64,000 bases of DNA from Natribaculum breve (GCF_023008585.1 NZ_CP095391.1:434001-498000), one strand, 5' to 3'. Shown: positions 7,761 to 16,804, numbered from the stretch's first letter. Numbers and translations: made by a program. Notes: a model not told the origin generated them from the letters alone.

Positions 7761-9350
7761 ATGCCTGGTGAACAGACACCACACGTCGCCGACCGCGAAG
7801 CCCACGTCGTTGGCGGTGGCATCGCCGGCCTGGCCGCCGCGGCATTCCTGATTCGCGATGGAAACATGCCTGGCGAGAACGTTCATCTCTACGAGAAACT
7901 CGACGTCGTCGGCGGGGCGATGGACGGTGCAGGCAACCCCGACGAAGGGTACGTTATCCGCGGCGGGCGCATGTTCAATTTCCCCGCCTACGAATGTACA
8001 TGGGACCTCTTCCGGACGATCCCTTCGCTCGAGGACTCCAGCATCTCGGTCAAAGAAGAGATGAACGAGTTCAACGAGATCCACGAGTCATATGCGGAGA
8101 CGCGGCTGGTCGAAGATGGGACCCAGCTCGATGCCTCGCAGTTCGAGCTGAAGATGCACCACCGGATCTCGCTGGTTCGACTTCTGCTTACACCCGAGGA
8201 ACGACTCGGGGACACCCGGATCGAAGAATGGTTCGACGACGACTTCTTCGAGACGAACTTCTGGTACTTGTGGGCGACGATCTTCGCCTTCCAGCCGTGG
8301 CACAGCGTCGCTGAAGTCCGCCGATACATGTATCGGTTCCTGCACGTGTTCCCCGGTCTACACACGTTGGAAGATATCGACCGGACCAAGTACGACCAGT
8401 ATCATTCGATGATCCTGCCGCTTCGGCGCTGGCTCGAAACTCGTGGCGTCGACTTCCAGCAGGACTGTCGCGTGACCGATATGGACATCGTGACTTCGCG
8501 AGCAGGGCGGACTGTCGAGCGGCTCCACTACGAGACCGGAGAGAGAACCGAGAGCGTCGAGGTCGATCCCACGGATCTGGTCTTTTTCACCAACGGTTCG
8601 ATGACCGATGGTTCGGATCTCGGGTCATGGGACGAAGCACCCGAAACGAACGAGACCGGAGCGTCCTGGGAGTTGTGGAGGTCGATCGCCGAGGACAACA
8701 CTGGGTTCGGCGACCCCGAGGTCTTCGCGGGCAATGTCCAGGAGACCAAGTGGGAGTCCTTTACCGTCACGTTACACAACACCGATCTGTTCGATCACAT
8801 CGTCGAATTCACCGACGAGGAGCCGGGCAACGGGCTGGTGACCTACGTCGACTCGTCCTGGCTTCTGTCCACTGTCGTCGCAGCCCAGCCCCACTTCCCG
8901 AACCAGCCTGACGACGTGAAAATCTTCTGGGGGTACGCCCTGTTCACAGACCAGGAGGGCGACTACGTCGAAAAGAAGATGTCCGAATGTACAGGACGAG
9001 AGATCCTCGAAGAGCTCTGCTATCACCTGCAGTGTGAGGATCGCCTGCCAGAAATCCTGGAGGACGTAGACTGCGTGCCGTGCATGATGCCGTTCATCAC
9101 GGCCCACTTCCAGCCCCGGACGCCCGGCGACCGGCCGCTGGTCGTCCCCGATAGCTCGAACAATCTCGCATTCGTCGGGCAGTACGCCGAACTCCAACGT
9201 GACGTCGTGTTCACCGTCGAGTACTCGGTGCGGACGGCGATGACCGCCGTCTATGACCTGCTCGATCTCGATGCGGAGATTCCACCCGTGAGCAAGCACT
9301 ACCGCGAACCGGGCGTGCTCGCAGATGCAGTGAGCGCCTCGTTCGATTGA
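7761..9350 (+). CDS. ohyA: Oleate hydratase (MCRA family), FAD-dependent
   Basis: 529 aa from the ATG at 7761 (ATG at 7740 is possible; a GGGGG lies just upstream of 7761). The FAD site HVVGGGIAGLAAAAFLIRDG, the segment MPGENVHLYEKLDVVGGAMD, and RGGRMFNFPAYECTWDLF are hallmark oleate hydratase blocks. The enzyme adds water to the cis-9 double bond of unsaturated fatty acids to give 10-hydroxy acids, using FAD structurally. The residue after GGR is Met, where many enzymes have the catalytic Glu of RGGREM; as I recall, the monomeric Rhodococcus-type enzymes share this Met. Haloarchaeal lipids are isoprenoid, so exogenous fatty acids are the likely substrate (inference). Confidence 0.92.
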   Translation: MPGEQTPHVADREAHVVGGGIAGLAAAAFLIRDGNMPGENVHLYEKLDVVGGAMDGAGNPDEGYVIRGGRMFNFPAYECTWDLFRTIPSLEDSSISVKEEMNEFNEIHESYAETRLVEDGTQLDASQFELKMHHRISLVRLLLTPEERLGDTRIEEWFDDDFFETNFWYLWATIFAFQPWHSVAEVRRYMYRFLHVFPGLHTLEDIDRTKYDQYHSMILPLRRWLETRGVDFQQDCRVTDMDIVTSRAGRTVERLHYETGERTESVEVDPTDLVFFTNGSMTDGSDLGSWDEAPETNETGASWELWRSIAEDNTGFGDPEVFAGNVQETKWESFTVTLHNTDLFDHIVEFTDEEPGNGLVTYVDSSWLLSTVVAAQPHFPNQPDDVKIFWGYALFTDQEGDYVEKKMSECTGREILEELCYHLQCEDRLPEILEDVDCVPCMMPFITAHFQPRTPGDRPLVVPDSSNNLAFVGQYAELQRDVVFTVEYSVRTAMTAVYDLLDLDAEIPPVSKHYREPGVLADAVSASFD

Positions 9351-9455
9351 CTGGCAACGGCTGTGCTGTTTCCCGTCATGCTATCTTGCACGTTTGATAG
9401 GGGCTTTGTGGTCTTACGTCCTCTTCACCAGAGTTGGTGAGAACGAGATTGCATC

Positions 9456-9462
9456 TTAAATA
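9456..9462 (+). promoter_or_regulatory. TATA box fixing a leaderless start for the CofE-like gene
   Basis: TTAAATA centred 27 bases before the ATG at 9486. The spacing suggests transcription starts at that ATG, which argues against the in-frame ATG at 9474. Confidence 0.6.
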
Positions 9463-9485
9463 GGTCGCCGCCGATGTTTTCACTG

Positions 9486-10340
9486 ATGCCGGAATTGACC
9501 TTCCACGGATTAGATATTGGGCGAGTCGACCCGAATGACGATCTCGTTGAGCGAATCGTCGAGACGACCGACGAGGAGTATCCCCTGTCGGACGGTGACG
9601 TGATCGTCATCACCACGAAAGTCGTTTCATTCGCCGAGGGGCGACTCATCGAAGCCGACGATGTCGATGTTACTGAACGCGACCAGCGAGTCGCTGATAT
9701 CACTGGAATCGATCCACGCGAGGTGGCGGTCATCTATGAGGAAAGTGACGTTCTCGGTGCAATCCCGATCGCGGAAATTGGTGAGGACCTGCTGTTGGAA
9801 CACGCTGTGGATCCCGACGTCGCTCAAGAAGCGCTCGACGACGTCCCCTCCATGCTTGTGACCGAACGTAACGGCCGACTCTGTACGAACGCGGGCATCG
9901 ACTGGTCGAACAGTCCGGAAGGAAAAATGACGCTCCTTCCAGAAGATCCCGACGAAAGTGCGCGACGACTCCGCGAGGAGATCGAAGCACGAACCGAAGC
10001 CGACGTCGCTGTCGTGCTCTCTGATTCAGAAGTTGCCGGTCCGGGATCGATGGACCTCGCTGTTGGTTGTTCGGGAATCGAAGCGATTGACGCCAACTTC
10101 GGACGAACAGATCTCTACGACCAGCCGAAGATGGGCGGTGTCGATCTCGTCGCCGACGAACTCACCGCAGGTTCAGCGCTGCTGTTCGGCCAGGCTGACG
10201 AACAGGTTCCCGTCGTGGTCGTTCGTGGGCTCGAGTATGAAGACGGTGAGGGCGTCCCGAACTCAAGCGGTATCGTTCGTCGAGGCCTCCGCAAAAGCAT
10301 CGAGTTAACTGCTCGATTGAAGGCCCGAGAATGGTTCTGA
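9486..10340 (+). CDS. cofE: Coenzyme F420-0:L-glutamate ligase (CofE)-like protein
   Basis: 284 aa. SDGDVIVITTKVVSFAEGR and RLCTNAGIDWSNSPEGKMTL are the characteristic CofE blocks (GTP and metal binding), followed by LPEDPDESARRLREEI and the serine/acidic AVVLSDSEVAGPGSMDLAVG. CofE adds the gamma-glutamyl tail to the deazaflavin cofactor F420. It stands alone, without cofC, cofD or cofGH, so it could be the main CofE or a paralogue ligating a different acceptor. The start is chosen from the TATA box. Confidence 0.85.
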   Translation: MPELTFHGLDIGRVDPNDDLVERIVETTDEEYPLSDGDVIVITTKVVSFAEGRLIEADDVDVTERDQRVADITGIDPREVAVIYEESDVLGAIPIAEIGEDLLLEHAVDPDVAQEALDDVPSMLVTERNGRLCTNAGIDWSNSPEGKMTLLPEDPDESARRLREEIEARTEADVAVVLSDSEVAGPGSMDLAVGCSGIEAIDANFGRTDLYDQPKMGGVDLVADELTAGSALLFGQADEQVPVVVVRGLEYEDGEGVPNSSGIVRRGLRKSIELTARLKAREWF

Positions 10341-10500
10341 CATCGAATCGAGCAACGACACATAGTTTCACGCCTGTCGCACAGTCAGCTGGCACCCTAT
10401 TGGACTTCGGGGGATCTTCATGGAGTCACGCTCTTTGTGGGTAAGAAACTGCCCTGTCGGCAGGAGAGGATTCACTATCAGTCATAGAGCGCCGAAATCC

Positions 10501-11829
10501 CTACGCAGTATCGTACTCAACGAACCGAACGTCAACCCTCACGTCGTCTCCCGTTTCGTCGGTAATTCGTTCGTCCAGTTCTGAGACAAGTTCCGGATGT
10601 TCGTCATCGCTCGGCTGCTCGACCGTGATTACAATACGTTCGGGTCCTTCTAACAGAGACCCTTCTTCGATTCGTACTACGGGCTCGAACGGGATTTCTT
10701 CCTCGAGAAATAGTTCGACTTCGACGAGGTAGATGTCCTGATACGCCGACGAGTCGAGGACGGCTTCCGCTTCCGTCGTGACGTCGTTCTCGAGCGATGC
10801 GCGTTCGTACGACGCCCACGTGACACCGATCATGAATACCGACAGTACTAGGATGACGAACGTCAACACGACGAGGCGACGACGGACTAACTGACGTGCG
10901 ATCCCTTCCTCACTCTGAATTTGGGGGCGGTACCCCATCGCCCAGAGGGTGAGGAGGCCCGTGATATTGACGCCAAGCAGGTTGACGAAGACGAGGACGA
11001 GCGAGCCGACTGCGGCGTTCGGTATCCACCAGGCGATAGCGATGCCGGCCGCTGCGGCGGGCGGGATCAGTGCAGCAGTGATCATCACGCCAACCAGTGT
11101 GACAGAGGCACCCGTCGAGAGGCACAACACGCCGGCAATTCCCGCGCCGAAGGCGACGACCAGCGAAAGGAGGTGAGGAAGGACCCGTTCGCTGACTTCG
11201 TCGATTTCGAGGACTTCAATCCCAGGCGGTACGAGAAATAGCGACTTCGAGAGCCAGGCGAACGCCGCGGAACCGGCGATCGCTACGCTGACGCCCAGCA
11301 CTTGATACATAACCCCGGTCCAGAGCAGGTCGCGTTCGTTGAGAACGGTCCCGACGCTGGCTGCGAGCGTCGGTCCGATCAAGGGTGCAATAACCATCGA
11401 CCCGACCACGACGGCGGCCGAATCGAGTAACAGCCCGGCCGTCGCAACGATCGCACTCACCAGCGTCAGCGTCACGTATATCGGAATCGCCAATACGAGT
11501 CCTTCCGATTCGGCGTACAGTTCGTAGCGAGCGAGGCGCTGATCGTCCAGTACCTCTCCCGTGAACCGATCTTTGAGAGCTCCGAACTTCTGGGAGATGA
11601 CCATGTCTGCCGTAACGATCACCGTGTGATCGTCCTCGCCGAGTCCGACCCTCTCTAACTCGTCTAAGATGACTTCGACGGCGCTTTTCGGGAGGGTGAA
11701 TGACACGAGGGATTCGTACTCGCTGCTGTCGTCGGTCGGAACGACTGTGTAGTCAATCCGTTCCGAGTCAAGTACCTCTAAGACTGGTTCGCGCGTCTCC
11801 GGTCGGAGCGAAATCTCGACGTGGCGCAT
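10501..11829 (-). CDS. TIGR00341/DUF389 family membrane protein
   Basis: 442 aa. An N-terminal ferredoxin-like domain (MRHVEISLRPETREPVLEVL) is followed by a six-to-seven-helix core with DSAAVVVGSMVIAPLIGPTL and GVMITAALIPPAAAAGIAIA, the signature of TIGR00341 (related to DUF389). The C-terminal 100 residues are an acidic soluble domain. The function of the family is unknown; transport or sensing is suspected. It is flanked downstream by a gene-free 160 bases and upstream by the first mobile-element cluster. Confidence 0.88.
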   Translation of the reverse strand: MRHVEISLRPETREPVLEVLDSERIDYTVVPTDDSSEYESLVSFTLPKSAVEVILDELERVGLGEDDHTVIVTADMVISQKFGALKDRFTGEVLDDQRLARYELYAESEGLVLAIPIYVTLTLVSAIVATAGLLLDSAAVVVGSMVIAPLIGPTLAASVGTVLNERDLLWTGVMYQVLGVSVAIAGSAAFAWLSKSLFLVPPGIEVLEIDEVSERVLPHLLSLVVAFGAGIAGVLCLSTGASVTLVGVMITAALIPPAAAAGIAIAWWIPNAAVGSLVLVFVNLLGVNITGLLTLWAMGYRPQIQSEEGIARQLVRRRLVVLTFVILVLSVFMIGVTWASYERASLENDVTTEAEAVLDSSAYQDIYLVEVELFLEEEIPFEPVVRIEEGSLLEGPERIVITVEQPSDDEHPELVSELDERITDETGDDVRVDVRFVEYDTA

Positions 11830-12047
11830 GGGATACTGATCACTGGAGACGGACAGACATCAAACATTGCGCGCGTCTCGGCAACCCAACCCGAAGACGG
11901 TCATGGGCAACCGAGGTCTTCCGCTTCAACCCTATTGATTTAGGCGCGGGAGGAGGTCAATATCTCTCGGAAGTAGTGTGCAACACGACATGGGTTTTCG
12001 TACCACTCGAGGCGAGCCTCAAGTTGTTCGATCTGCTGTTGTTTTAC
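11830..12047. other. Intergenic DNA left of mobile-element scar
   Basis: Contains the upstream region of the TIGR00341 gene (minus strand). TTCAACCCTATTGATTTAGG near 11928 resembles IS-end sequence, but no gene or clear inverted repeat is seen. Confidence 0.3.
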
Positions 12048-12571
12048 AGCGGAGGCAGGGAGAAAGCCCACGGCTTTAGCCCTGTCTCTTACCCACAAGT
12101 TGCGCTACCAGTCTGCGAGCAATCCACAGGAGAGTGGCGATCGAGATACCAGTGTTCAGCGCCTTTCGCCAGGTGAAATCCGTAATTGTGGATCCGAACG
12201 CAGTCGACTCGAGTACTACGCTCCGTACCGAGCGTCGATCTCGTCTCTCTTCCTGTGGGTCTCAGCTCGTGCTCGCCCGCCTCGAGAGCCTCCGAAACGC
12301 CACTTTCGCGAGACTCCGATGTATGGGTAAGAGACAGGGCTTTAGCCGTGGGATGAATCCCGTAAGCTTGATTGGTATTCCCTCCGAAATCAGGGGTACC
12401 GAGTCCGAGGCAAGCCCACCAAAGCCGCTGTCTCGGTCGGGGGCCGTACTGGCTCGGCCCGAACCCCGGCATCCGACCGGGGAACTCCCGACGTGGGGAT
12501 GCCCGTCTGTGACGGGTCCTCGGCCGTCTGTGGCGGTCGAACCCCACGACTTCAGTCGTGGGAGAAGTCAG
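12048..12571 (+). mobile_element. Decayed IS200/IS605-like element, copy 1, carrying a nested 256-bp element
   Basis: Starts after TTAC with AGCGGAGGCAGGGAGAAAGC and ends GTGGGAGAAGTCAG. Removing the nested 256-bp element and one duplicated target leaves about 258 bp, which recurs inverted at 46247-46774. The last 200 bases are a dense run of GC-rich stem-loops ending in the palindrome CCCACGACTTCAGTCGTGGG (12543-12562). No transposase coding remains. The structured tail resembles the right end and guide-RNA (omega/reRNA) region of tnpB elements (inference). Confidence 0.6.
12082..12337 (+). mobile_element. 256-bp non-autonomous Tn5-like element (MITE), copy 1
   Basis: Ends CTGTCTCTTACCCACAAGT (left) and, inverted, CTGTCTCTTACCCATACATC (right); flanked by a 10-bp duplication GGCTTTAGCC (12072-12081 and 12338-12347) that forms the core of palindrome CCCAC-N10-GTGGG. 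The same length and sequence occur at 46481-46736 and, inverted, at 51718-51973. The terminal 14 bases match the ends of the full IS at 18361-20023, which probably supplies transposase. Confidence 0.85.
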
Positions 12572-12848
12572 AGTGATCTGACGACGAAGAAGTCGGTTCT
12601 CAAGCTCTTTGACTACGAGTTCTGGCGGAGATACGTACTGTTCTCGGTGTGGATCGTGGAATCTATCGATTCCAGCGATCGGCTAACCCCCAGCGACACA
12701 CTTGGTTCACCATCGAGAGCCACTGCACACCTGATCGCACAGCTCTCGTGCGATCAGTGTGTAAATCGTTTCAGTTGTTACTGTAGCTGGGTACATCCGT
12801 ATCACTGTTTGTCCACAGATACTTGCTATCGCTCTCCGTCCAGAAACC
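12572..12848. other. Intergenic DNA before CRY-DASH gene
   Basis: No supported gene. An open frame runs through it (TKKSVLKLFDYEFWRRY near 12590) without a convincing start or family match, and may be an old gene fragment. The CRY-DASH promoter should lie here but no clear TATA box is seen. Confidence 0.3.
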
Positions 12849-14273
12849 ATGGACACCGCCGTCGTCTGGTTTCGAGACGATCTCCGAGTCACGGACAATC
12901 CGACGCTCGCCGATGCGGTCACCACGGCAGACGAAATCGTGCCGGTCTACGTCGTCGATCCGCACGAGCGCGGCGAGACACGCTACGGGACCGAAAAGCT
13001 CGGCACTCACCGCGCCAGATTCCGCCGCGAGTCACTGCTCGAGTTACGGGCGGCGCTCCGAGAGCGAGGGGGCGAGTTGTTCGTCAGGCAGGGCCGTCCG
13101 GAGACAGTCGTTCCCGACATCGCGGGTCGCGTCGACGCCGATGCCGTGTACGCACAAACGAAACCGGCGACGGAGGAACGCAAGGTGGAAGACAGTGTTC
13201 GAGCGGCACTTCCCGACGAGATCGCCTTCGAGCACCGGTGGACGCATACGCTGTATCACGTCTCTGATCTCCCGACGTCATACGAGCGGATGGGGGATAC
13301 GTTCACGCCGTGGCGCAAAGAGATTGAACGCGAGTGTTCGATTCGAGAGCCCGTCGAACCACCGAAATCGATTTCCACGCCAGCCTTGCCCGCCGGCAGT
13401 GTACCGACGCTGTCGGACCTCGGACTCGAGACGCCGCCCGAGGACGAACGTACAGTGCTGGCCTTCGAGGGAGGCGAATCAGCCGGCAAGCGCCGCCTCG
13501 AGGCGTATTTCTGGGAAGGAGACCACCTCAGAGAGTACAAAGAGACCCGAAACGGGATGCTGGGGGCAGACTACTCCTCGAAGTTTTCGCCGTGGCTGGC
13601 GGCAGGGTGTCTCTCGCCACGGTGGATCTACGACGAGGTCCGTCGCTACGAGGCCGAACGAGTCTCGAACGAGGACACCTACTGGCTCGTCTACGAGTTA
13701 CTGTGGCGTGACTTCTTCCAGTTCCAGTTTTGTAAATACGGCGCACAGTTTTTCCATCCCAACGGAATCCGGGACATCGAAAAAGCGTGGGAGCACGACC
13801 GGGAGACGTTCGAGCGGTGGGCGAACGGCGAGACGGGGATTCCGTTCGTCGATGCGAACATGCGCGAGCTAAACCGGACGGGATACATGTCCAATCGTGG
13901 CCGCCAGAACGTCGCCTCGTTTCTCGCCGATGCACTTGGTATCGACTGGCGCTGGGGAGCAGCGTACTTCGAGGAACGACTCGTTGACTACGACGTCGCC
14001 TCGAACTGGGGGAACTGGGCCTACCAGGCCGGCGTGGGAAACGACTCCCGTGACAATTACTTCGACGTCCTCTCACAGGCCGAATACTACGACGCCGACG
14101 GCGAGTACGTGACGACTTGGCTGCCCGAACTCGAGGGACTTCCCTCGGCGTTCGTCCACCGGCCCTGGCGACTGAGCGACGAGCAACAGGCCACCTACGG
14201 CGTCGAACTCGGCGTCGACTACCCGCGGCCGATGATCGACATCGAGGCACGCTACGAAGAACTGGATAGCTGA
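12849..14273 (+). CDS. CRY-DASH cryptochrome/photolyase
   Basis: 474 aa. The N-terminal antenna-binding photolyase domain starts MDTAVVWFRDDLRVTDNPTL. The FAD-binding domain includes GGESAGKRRLEAYFW, YKETRNGMLGADYSSKFSPW, GCLSPRWIYDEV, LLWRDFFQF and MSNRGRQNVASFLA, the blocks that separate CRY-DASH from class I photolyases. CRY-DASH proteins repair cyclobutane dimers mainly in single-stranded or looped DNA and may have signalling roles. It is followed after about 90 bases by a membrane protein gene and then a convergent FeS-type photolyase. Confidence 0.95.
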   Translation: MDTAVVWFRDDLRVTDNPTLADAVTTADEIVPVYVVDPHERGETRYGTEKLGTHRARFRRESLLELRAALRERGGELFVRQGRPETVVPDIAGRVDADAVYAQTKPATEERKVEDSVRAALPDEIAFEHRWTHTLYHVSDLPTSYERMGDTFTPWRKEIERECSIREPVEPPKSISTPALPAGSVPTLSDLGLETPPEDERTVLAFEGGESAGKRRLEAYFWEGDHLREYKETRNGMLGADYSSKFSPWLAAGCLSPRWIYDEVRRYEAERVSNEDTYWLVYELLWRDFFQFQFCKYGAQFFHPNGIRDIEKAWEHDRETFERWANGETGIPFVDANMRELNRTGYMSNRGRQNVASFLADALGIDWRWGAAYFEERLVDYDVASNWGNWAYQAGVGNDSRDNYFDVLSQAEYYDADGEYVTTWLPELEGLPSAFVHRPWRLSDEQQATYGVELGVDYPRPMIDIEARYEELDS

Positions 14274-14367
14274 CATCGCTGCTCGGAGGAGAGGGTCTCG
14301 AGACACTCGGCAGGAGCTACCACCGCTACCGTGTACGCATTTGTGTCAGTACACAGTATGCTCCGGC

Positions 14368-14877
14368 ATGTTCAGACGCGCTCGAGAGCTCGGCCCGCCG
14401 ATCCTGGTCCCGTTGGCCTGGACATTCGTGACGGCCGCCCACCTCGAGGTCGTAACCGAGTACACGCTGTTCATCGCTCACGTCGTGATGGCCGTCCTTC
14501 TGGTCGGCTTCGCGGCGACCGGCTACGCCGACATGCGCGAGGGCGTCCTACGCACGTGGTGGCTGCTCATCACCGTCGGCTCGGTCGTCACGCTCTGTGG
14601 GGTCGTCGGCCTCTGGCTCGAGCCGACGAATCCGGCGCTTACGGCCGTCGCTCTCTTCGGCTGGATGCTCCTACCGGCAGTCGGCTTCGTCGATACCGGG
14701 CGTCGGGTCACCAGAGGGGGCTGGATCTACGCGGTCGGGACCGCGGGCTGTCTGCTCGGCGCGGCACTCTACGCCGTCAGCCCGACCTGGAGCACCCGGA
14801 CGGCCGCGGTCGGTGGGCTCGTGCTCGTCGGGCTTGGCCAGACGGCAGGAATTGTCGATGCGGCGATCCACTACTGA
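14368..14877 (+). CDS. Small polytopic membrane protein, unknown function
   Basis: 169 aa from the ATG at 14368 (a TTG at 14341 would add nine residues). Five or six hydrophobic helices of about 20 residues with short loops, for example LFIAHVVMAVLLVGFAATGY and WWLLITVGSVVTLCGVVGLW. No recognised motif. It lies between two photolyase-family genes and ends three bases before the convergent stop of the second, suggesting a compact light-related locus, though no functional link can be shown. Confidence 0.7.
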   Translation: MFRRARELGPPILVPLAWTFVTAAHLEVVTEYTLFIAHVVMAVLLVGFAATGYADMREGVLRTWWLLITVGSVVTLCGVVGLWLEPTNPALTAVALFGWMLLPAVGFVDTGRRVTRGGWIYAVGTAGCLLGAALYAVSPTWSTRTAAVGGLVLVGLGQTAGIVDAAIHY

Positions 14878-14879
14878 GA

Positions 14880-16442
14880 CTACACGTCGTCGACGTTAGC
14901 CCGCAGATCGACGACGCGCTCGCGAATCGCCTCGAGGTCGCCGGACTCGCGTTTGGAATCGACGTGTGAGTACATCAGTCCCATCCGGTGATTGTCGCGG
15001 AGTTTCGCTTCGTTTCGTGCCAGAAAGTCCCAGTAGAGGGCGTTGAACGGGCAGGCACCCTCGCCGGTCGTCTCGTCGCTGTCGTAGCGACAGTCGGCGC
15101 AGTAATCCGACATCCGATCGACGTAGTTCGCCGACGAGACGTACGGCTTCGTCGCGAAGACGCCGTGGCCGTACTGGCCCATCTCGACGACGTTCGGGGT
15201 CGTCACCCAGTGATAGGCGTCGACGTAGGTCGCGTGAAACCACTCGTTGAGTTCCCGAGGCTCGACGCCCCACAGCGTCGCGAAGTTCGCCAGGACCATC
15301 AGCCGCTGAATGTGGTGGGCGTATCCCCGATCGTAGACGTCGCCGATCGTCTCGGCGAGACAGTTCATCCCCGTCTCGCCCGTCCAGTAAAAGTCCGGCA
15401 GCGAAGCCGTCGCCTCGAGCTGGTTGGCACTCGCCAGTTCCGGCATCGTCTGTCGATACACGTGGCGGACGAACTCGCGCCAGCCCAGAAGCTGCCTGAT
15501 ACAGCCCTCCGCGGACGGAAGCGAGACCGTATCCCGGTCGTGGTAGGCCGTTTCGACCGCCTCAATCACTTCGAGTGGGTGTAACAGGCCGATGTTGATC
15601 ACCGCGCTCAAAAGCGAGTGGGCCATTGCCCAGTCGTCGGTTCGCATCGCATCTTGGTAGGGACCGAACGCGGGAAGCCGATGCTCGAGGAAGTGCTCGA
15701 GGTGGTCGCGGGCACCCTCGCGAGTTACCGGCCAACGAACCCCCTCGGTACTGCCCCAGGTGTCGAACGTCGACTCGACCCAGGCAGCGGTCTCCTCGAC
15801 TACTACGTCGGGCTCCGGGGAGGGGGCGGGTGGTGCCTCCCACTCTTCGGGCGGAAATTCACGATTTTGGTCGTCGAAGTTCCACTCGCCGCCGACCGGC
15901 TCCTCGCCGTCCATCAGCACGCCGGACTCCCGGCGCATCCATCGGTAGAACCGTTCGTGCGTGAACGTCTCTGCGCCGTCGGCCCACTCGTCGAACGCCC
16001 CGCGGGTGCTGACGAACAGTTCGTTCTCGCAGACCCGAAGGTTGCCACCGGCGTCGGCGACGAGGTCACGAAATCGCCGCTCGGAGCCGTAGCTCGGCGA
16101 CCGCATCGTCACGAGCGTGGCGTCGGGATGCTCCGCGAAGAACGTCTCGAGTGCGTCGCCGAACGTCTCCGCCTTGAGATAGATCACGTCGTAGCCGGCG
16201 TCACGCAAGCGATCCCTGAACCGGCGCATTGCGGCGAACACGAGCGTGAGCTTGTGGTGGTGGTACGGCAGCCGGCGGGCGAAGCCGTGTGCCTCGATCA
16301 GCAACACTCGGTTGCCATCGGGCGCTCGAGCAAGCGGCCCACAGCGTTCAGTGAGGTGTGTCCCGAGGACCCAAGGGACATCGTCGTCACCCAGGGTATA
16401 TTCACGGACCGTCCCGACTGTCGGCTGGTACATACCGGTCAC
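14880..16442 (-). CDS. FeS-type photolyase (bacterial (6-4)-like, PhrB/CryB family)
   Basis: 520 aa. It begins with the deoxyribodipyrimidine photolyase-related domain (VPWVLGTHLTERCGPL, LIEAHGFARRLPYHHHKLTL). In the C-terminal domain, GCIRQLLGWREFVRHVYR provides one cysteine and YCADCRYD...GACPFN three more, the four ligands of the [4Fe-4S] cluster of this class. GYAHHIQRLMVLANFATLWG and MGQYGHGVFATKPYVSS are typical FAD/DNA-binding blocks. Members repair (6-4) photoproducts with FAD and a lumazine-type antenna. Its 3' end is 3 bp from the small membrane protein gene. Confidence 0.93.
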   Translation of the reverse strand: MTGMYQPTVGTVREYTLGDDDVPWVLGTHLTERCGPLARAPDGNRVLLIEAHGFARRLPYHHHKLTLVFAAMRRFRDRLRDAGYDVIYLKAETFGDALETFFAEHPDATLVTMRSPSYGSERRFRDLVADAGGNLRVCENELFVSTRGAFDEWADGAETFTHERFYRWMRRESGVLMDGEEPVGGEWNFDDQNREFPPEEWEAPPAPSPEPDVVVEETAAWVESTFDTWGSTEGVRWPVTREGARDHLEHFLEHRLPAFGPYQDAMRTDDWAMAHSLLSAVINIGLLHPLEVIEAVETAYHDRDTVSLPSAEGCIRQLLGWREFVRHVYRQTMPELASANQLEATASLPDFYWTGETGMNCLAETIGDVYDRGYAHHIQRLMVLANFATLWGVEPRELNEWFHATYVDAYHWVTTPNVVEMGQYGHGVFATKPYVSSANYVDRMSDYCADCRYDSDETTGEGACPFNALYWDFLARNEAKLRDNHRMGLMYSHVDSKRESGDLEAIRERVVDLRANVDDV

Positions 16443-16470
16443 ACGAATCGGTCGGGGATAATTCCCATCC

Positions 16471-16750
16471 CTACAACAATTCCAGAACGGCGCTCAGGCT
16501 CTCGGCCTCGACGGTAGGCTCTATCTCAAGGTGACGAGTGGCGTTGTGATCTCGACGGAGAAAGACGGTATCAAAGCCTGCCCGCTGGCCGGCGACAATG
16601 TCGCTCTCACTGTCGCCGACGTACAGCGGGTTCGAACAGTCCAGATCGGCCGCAGCAGCCTCGAGAGATGTCGGTTCAGGCTTCTTTTCTCTCTCGAAGG
16701 CTCTCGCGGGTCGGCTCTCTGGCACGGACCGTCTCGACGTACCCTTGACG
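16471..16750 (-). pseudogene. HAD hydrolase, C-terminal fragment truncated by tnpB element
   Basis: The minus strand encodes FEREKKPEPTSLEAAAADLD then NPLYVGDSESDIVAGQRAGF, HAD motif III lysine (KKPEP) and motif IV acidic pair (GDSESD), ending VEAESLSAVLELL. The N-terminal half with motifs I and II is missing. The reading frame upstream runs into the IS-type hairpin at 16752-16785, so the tnpB element lies at the break point. Confidence 0.75.
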
Positions 16751-16751
16751 T

Positions 16752-16785
16752 CCTCCACACGGCTGAAGCCGTGGGATTCCTCCGT
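16752..16785. repeat. Right-end hairpin of the tnpB element
   Basis: ACGGCT-GA-AGCCGT stem within CCTCCACACGGCTGAAGCC and GTGGGATTCCTCC. This is the usual hairpin found 3' of haloarchaeal tnpB genes; it lies about 20 bases beyond the tnpB stop (minus strand) and likely ends the guide-RNA region. Confidence 0.6.
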
Positions 16786-16804
16786 GGGCAATCCGGCCAG
16801 CAGA

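Noticed and set aside
12134..13267. 377-codon plus-strand frame before and into the CRY-DASH gene
   Set aside because: It runs through the MITE, the stem-loop block and out of frame into CRY-DASH; composition is Arg/Ser-rich as in shadows.
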